Made by a program: the position numbers and the translations under genes. The notes beneath the pieces are model-generated. The model made no database searches. It saw only the letters and a program-made list of their open reading frames with translations, and was not told the origin of the DNA. From positions 486,957 through 550,956 of the forward strand of contig JACDOX010000018.1 in NCBI GenBank assembly GCA_014549065.1: a stretch of 64,000 nt of DNA, read 5' to 3'. This document shows, in pieces, positions 58,396-64,000 of the stretch. This stretch comes from Cardinalis cardinalis (taxonomy: Eukaryota; Chordata; Aves; Passeriformes; Cardinalidae). Positions within the stretch are counted from its first letter, which is position 1. Every line of letters starts with the position of its first letter.

Positions 58396-61300
58396 TTTTT
58401 AATTTAGCATGGTACAGTAGGATCCTTTCAGGTGAAAGAGAAAACATAATTTAAAGATATGATGTTATTAGCAATTGAAGAGACTGACTTGTAACTCTGG
58501 GAGTTGTTTAAGCTGCACATTTTTGGAGTTGGGGAGAAAATTCTTGGGAAAACAAAATATGTGATTTCTCTGATCTTGTATTTCACACATTACATCCATA
58601 TTGACGGTCATGAGATGTGTCAGGTCTGTAAGTCAGAAGGTATGCCCAGAAGGCCATCCATATTATGACCAGCACACAGATAGCACAGTTAAAGAACAGC
58701 CCAAGCAAGTAAAAAAACCTGTTTTGGACTCAGCTTTCTACATGCTCATCTCACACAGCGATCACCTTATTATATTGTTACTAGATAATGGTGTGAGGTT
58801 TTCACATTTTTTTTAGAAATGGCTGAGAATGGGGGAACACTTTTGTGATAGCTCTGTCACACCAAAAATCAATCTTTTCAACACTGGTGATGCAGCTTTT
58901 GTTTCAGCAAAATGGGGAATGAAATACAGAATTGTCTTACAAGATTCTGGGGAAATTAATTAATTCTTTAACACGTCTACAGTGCTTTAAAAAGAAAAAA
59001 GGATTTATACTTGATATTAGGTAAACTCATGAACCTAATGAGACGTGTCTTACATATCACCACTCAAAGCCATTGCTCTATTCCACAGAGTTGATTACAA
59101 AACATGCTCTAAAAATGCAGATTAATTTTTAGGAGATCAGTCAACAACTTTTCACTTCTTATGAACAAACCAAACTCTTCAGATTTCTTTGATTTCTTAC
59201 AGTCAATTCAGTATGAAAACATGTGCAGTAAAGCTGTAATAAACTATCTCTTAAAGGAAAACAATCACAAATCTGGTTTATGTGCCCTAGTGGTCCAAAT
59301 GTAAATAAGTACTCAGAAGCGGAAATTAGCATAATAAGCATGAATTAACTGACTGAGATAAACTAAAAAGTATTTCAGCTTCAAAATGGATCAAAATAAT
59401 TCTGCATAAATAGAAAAATATCTTTAAATTTGTGGATGTCTCTTTAACTTCTTAACTTAATATTAACTGAAAATGCTACGATGCTCCATGAAAGGTTATT
59501 TGTCTCATATATATCCCTTTGGCTGTAATCTGGGAAAACCAATAAGCTGATATAAAGAGTCTCTTCTGAAAGCAATACTGTACATTAACTAACACATGCC
59601 AGTACAGGAAAGTTAAATGAATTCTTTTTCTTTTGAGGCCATTAAAGAAATAGGGATATGCTGCCAACAATACAATATGCAATGGACAGGAGTCTTTTTC
59701 TCCCTACAGATATACATTTGACAAGTTTTGTCTCTGAACTAATTTTGTGTTTTGTTTGGTTGTTATTTATTTTTTAAATTTTGCCTCTCCAAACACTTCT
59801 GAACAGACTTATCATTCAGGATTGCATATAACACTTGAAAACATTCAGTGGTAATTCTAAACAATAGGAACCTATTGAATATTTCTGGAGTTCCCAATAT
59901 TTGTGTCAAACACTAGACTTTCAAAACTGATCACTTATAGTCTTTCACAAAAATCATGCATGACATACAGTTTGAAGTTTTTCAGAATCACATGCATCAA
60001 AGATTTTGTCTGCTCTCCATGGACTTGCAAAATTCCAGTTCCCATTTTTGGCTTCAGAAACAAAAGAAAAATGTATCTAAACAAAGATTTGTTGGAGACT
60101 GTAAGAATTGTATAAATAATAATGCCAGGTATTGCAGTTTAAAATAAATGGTATATGAAGACAGCTTTGCATTTTTGCCCTAATAAGAATATGTCTGGAA
60201 TTTTTTTAATTGCAACATATCAGTTTTGATCTTTGCATCTATCTCAGAAGGTTTTGAATAGTTTAACCAAACGTGCTTTCAGCATTGATTTGTCATTTTT
60301 TTCCTAAATGAATCTGAAATTTTATGTAAATTAATGACACAGTGATTCTTTGAAAATTTTGTGTCCACAAATCTTTTTTTTTTTNAATCTTTTATTCCAT
60401 TTTTCCAGCTGATCAAAGAGATTTCCTTCGACAGGAAAATTTTATAAATAAAACAAGCAAGCATACTGCAAATTTTAAGCAGTTTGGTAGATATGTAGGT
60501 AGAATCTAAATTAGCACATTGTCTACACTGACCTATTTAGCTTTAAAGCAGAGCTGTGAGAGAGTAATAATGAACTATAACTGCTTTCTCTACATCATAC
60601 TTCACACATATCATTTAAAATGTATTTGTTTAGTATTATCAGAGGACATGATGCAAAGTATCTGGCTTGTGAAATCCAGATATAAGGTTAGAAATAACAA
60701 TACCGTAAAGCCTAAAGCCCCAAAGCAGCTCAGTATTTTCAAAGTTTCAAGATAGATATTTTGAGTCTCAAACAACAAAAAAGTGATTTTCTTTGGAGCA
60801 GGAATTAGCAATTGGAAATCTGTTTGCATGTACCTCTTGGGCATTACAATTCCCTGGGCATTTTCTTTAAGAAGGAGGGCTTGGCTAATAATTTTGAATC
60901 TGAGTCTTACTGTTCTCCCTTTGCTAACCTAAATACCCAGCTTTTCTTCTGTTTATTCAGAGCATGTGATCATCTGCCTAACTGGTAAATATCATTCACA
61001 TGGGGAAACAAGGCTTATTGATGCTTTTACCAAACCTGCCTCAGGAGACACAGAATCAATTGCATTTTAGAATAAATTGTATTTTTCTCTAGACAAAAGA
61101 TTACCATACTTGGAAAAAACTACAGTTTCTCATCTGAAAATTTTCTAGGATAATCAGAAAGTGATAAAGTTGGAAACATCAGTGAGATTTAAAGAGAGGA
61201 GGGATTTGGAGATTTTTTTTATGCCTTTGATGCAAAAAAGGAGGGGAAAACCAACCAAACAAACATGTTGGGAGTAACTTATACATGCCAGACTGTGCAA

Positions 61301-64000
61301 TAGAAACACAGCTTAGGAAGGCAGTAAAGTGGAAAACCAGAAATCACCTGCGAACACGAAAAGAGGGTGTCTCATAAAAAGTGCTGACACCAAAATGCCA
61401 TAGTAACTAAATCCTGCTTTAGATTATCTTTCTTTGGTCTAAAGGTTATATAAAAGAGTGAACAGAAAGATGTTCATATTTTTTCCTGATAACTTTCGCA
61501 ATCTTGAAAATCTTTCTTTTTCTGCATGCTGTATTCATTCTTTTCTCAATTAGGACAAGAGAAATCATTTTCCAAACTGTATCTTCACATTCTTCTACTG
61601 CTGGTAGCTGTCATTCAATGTCCAGCCAGTTTGATGTCTCAGTTTCTTTGTTTCTTTAATAATTCCTTTATTGGTAACAAATGATATACAGGAAAAAATA
61701 AGTAAACTTCTGAATAGGTTAATGTTTTTAACATCAGCAGTTATGTTGATGTTATCTGAAAACGAGTAAAAATTAAGAGTTCAGGCACATAGTGTACTTG
61801 TATCTTAATGAGGTGATTTGTGTAGACCTGTCATTGAGTGTTAACATTTACAAATGCAATTAATTCAGTCATATAAAACAAATATTAGATAGTTATATTT
61901 TAATGAATTTAAACCTATGTATAAATGCCAGCAGAAAGTTCCAATCATACTTAGTCAGGAATATGCATTAATCTTCCTTAGTTTTGCTCTATATGGTGCA
62001 CTAGACAAGATCTTCTGGCAAAATTAAAAATAAATGCCTACATTTGACCTCTGACTCATGCAGTGTGGAAACATACAATATTTAGGTTTTAATTGTGCTA
62101 TTTTTCAGCTGCACCAAGTCGGACCATCTGTCCAAAGTCTAAACTAGATTTGTTTTTCTACATATACTGAAATGCATTTTTTTAAATTAGGTTTTATTAT
62201 TATTTCTCTGTAAAAAGTTCAGAAATATTTGCATATTTCCAAACAGGAACAGCCCAACATCCAATTAACAATAAAATATGCATTGAATAAGAAAAATAAA
62301 TATTGATCTGCAAAATACCATGCCAATTTGTTCTCACGGTAAGCATCCTTTCCCTCCAATCAACTGACTTCCTTTGACAAAGGGAATGGGAAGAGGAAAG
62401 TGCTTAAATGAAATATAAGCGAATGTTGTTTATAAAGAAGAAATGTATATACCGATGGCAAATACTTCAGGCCAGATTTCCCTACAACTTTCAGTTTTTG
62501 TGCTTCACTCAAAACAAAAAATAAAACAGATCCTAAAAATCACATTTGAAAAAACTATCACAGATGGTGATGCTTATTTGTATACTTGCTAGATAATGCT
62601 CACAGTATCATATATTTGCATTTTATTTTCACTCAGAAGTTGCCTGGCCGTAATTTCCATTCCCACAGAGAGGTCTCTTCTACAGCAAGGAGAGAGGTAG
62701 TGGCAAGAGGACTTCAGCAGTGTTATAATGTGACCAGAGGCACAGAATACTATCATTAAAGCAGATCCTCTGGAAAATGTTTGCAGAGCAGCCAGGCTTG
62801 CAAGGACCTGAAGGCTGTTATTCTGTGACTTAAGGCTGGTTGTTCAAGAGGCCAGTGAAGAATGGACTCTTTGGACATCTGTGCCAATTCACACAAAGGG
62901 TGGCCTGTTACCTTGAGGAGCTTGGCCTGGTCAGGAAGAGCGAGGCTCCTGTATCCCTGCTTGCTNACTTTCATCTTGCACTCAAAATGGCAAACCCCAG
63001 TCAAGCAGCAGTGCATTTGCACTGCCACATGCAAGTGTAACAGACGGTCTTCCCATCCATAAGAACAAATGTCAGTATTTCAGAAAACACTTGAAATTAC
63101 TTTAGCCAAATAAATGCCCCCAAAAATTTTGAGCCGTGCCACTGTTCAGATTGTTCTGCTGTTTTTCTTCCTTATGTCAGCACCACTTCACACTCCAGAC
63201 ATGCTAATCCCAAAATATCTACACAGGAGCTTTAGAATTTCTTATATCTCCACAAGACACGGGGATGAAATGTAGATGTTTTCAAATCCGACATCCATAT
63301 CTGAGTTAATCACCTTAGCTTTTATAATCAGTGAGTGGGTAGGATAGGAATTTTTTTGGCATGGTTCATCTCCTTCCAAAGTAGAATTTTGTCAAATGAT
63401 TGATGATCTAAATGTGCTTATTAGTCTCCAGAAGACCATGGTGTGACTATATGACTAGAAGTTAGGTGAGATGAATCCCAACCACAGTGATGTATTAGGT
63501 AAACAAATAGTATCAAAAGTTCCCAAAAAATTTTAAGTTGATGACTGCTGTAGTTTAATATCAAACATCTCCCCTGAACTGCCCTTTACTTTATCTGTTA
63601 TTGTCAAAATGAAGTCAGGAAGACCAATAATGAACAGCTGGAAAAATGCATGTTACATAAAGGTGAAGAACATCTGGAGTGTTCTACATCTGGAGTGTTC
63701 TACAGAGGATTTGATGGAGGTTTGATAGAGATGAATGTAATTCAATGAACTAGAATTGCTAACAGCAAAATAAAAAAGATGGGAAAAAGTAAAGAGGAAA
63801 GGCAAAAGAAAGCTGCCAAATTCCAGATTATTATGTCTGTAGTTGAAAAACCTCAAAAACGTAGCAATTTTTGTTAAAGTTCCAATAATGTGTGATATTT
63901 CTGCGACAAGAGACTTGATTATTGGCAATATTGAAGATTCAATTTCTGAAATACTGATAAAACTTCTTAATTTGAATATGCACTTAAAATAACATGCCAA
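58396..64000. other. Unique AT-rich noncoding sequence
   Basis: No gene or transposon recognised. A slightly GC-richer patch at 62640-63060 has frames of up to 92 codons on both strands but no domain. The 115-codon minus-strand frame touching the right edge (63653-64000) could continue outside the window. Its translation is hydrophobic and low complexity, so I treat it as chance. A 16-bp tandem duplication at 63670 is listed separately. Confidence 0.55.
63670..63701 (+). repeat. Perfect 16-bp tandem duplication
   Basis: ACATCTGGAGTGTTCT occurs twice in exact tandem. Each copy contains TGTTCT, the steroid-receptor half-site word, so the copies place two half-sites 16 bp apart. A recent slippage or local duplication is the simplest reading. 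Confidence 0.9.

Noticed and set aside
62640..63060. GC-richer patch as a coding exon
   Set aside because: Frames on both strands are equally open, contain an ambiguous base and show no domain or defensible splice sites.

Overview
The window looks like gene-poor avian nuclear DNA. The evidence is the interspersed repeats. There are several fragments of CR1, the dominant bird LINE, recognisable by the 3' tail built on the ATTCTATG octamer and by CR1-like sequence running inward from it. There is also one retroviral LTR inserted inside a CR1, another retroelement fragment of a type I know from bird genomes, and a few very old MIR/CORE-like SINE relics. Base composition is AT-rich, with short GC-richer patches. 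About a hundred isolated single n calls are scattered through the sequence. I cannot name the species, chromosome or flanking genes.

No protein-coding gene, tRNA, rRNA or CRISPR array is supported. The open frames are short (196 codons at most), usually overlap other frames, and show no recognisable domain. The exceptions are pieces of the CR1 reverse transcriptase reading frame on the minus strand near 38.2-38.7 kb and a short retroviral reading-frame end near 55.2 kb. The window could be intergenic or inside a large intron; nothing in it decides between the two.

Layout. 0-16 kb is mostly unique sequence with a reverse MIR-like SINE (3.8 kb), a possible regulatory block with POU and PBX-MEIS motifs (5.0-5.3 kb), a GC-richer patch with the longest open frame (6.3-6.9 kb), a purine tract (10.9 kb) and a SINE tail (14.3 kb). 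16-38 kb holds CR1 fragments at 16.2 and 30.3 kb, a MAF-type motif (20.7 kb), a 35-bp tandem duplication (20.9 kb), a candidate RFX/AP-1 element (26.3-26.6 kb), a very AT-rich stretch (33.1-33.5 kb) and another SINE tail (35.6 kb). A 1-kb CR1 carrying reverse transcriptase remnants lies at 37.7-38.7 kb. 48.4-50 kb holds an old plus-strand CR1, a short younger CR1 tail, and an 807-bp segment bounded by 77-bp inverted repeats that are 90% identical. 54.2-55.5 kb is a nested insertion: a 469-bp LTR plus a remnant of retroviral interior within a CR1. 57.6-58.4 kb is another retroelement fragment. The rest, to 64 kb, is unique AT-rich sequence.

The most unusual items are the inverted-repeat segment at 49.1-49.9 kb, the odd order of parts in the nested LTR insertion, and the RFX/AP-1 candidate element. 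I found no clear evidence of an undescribed gene system.
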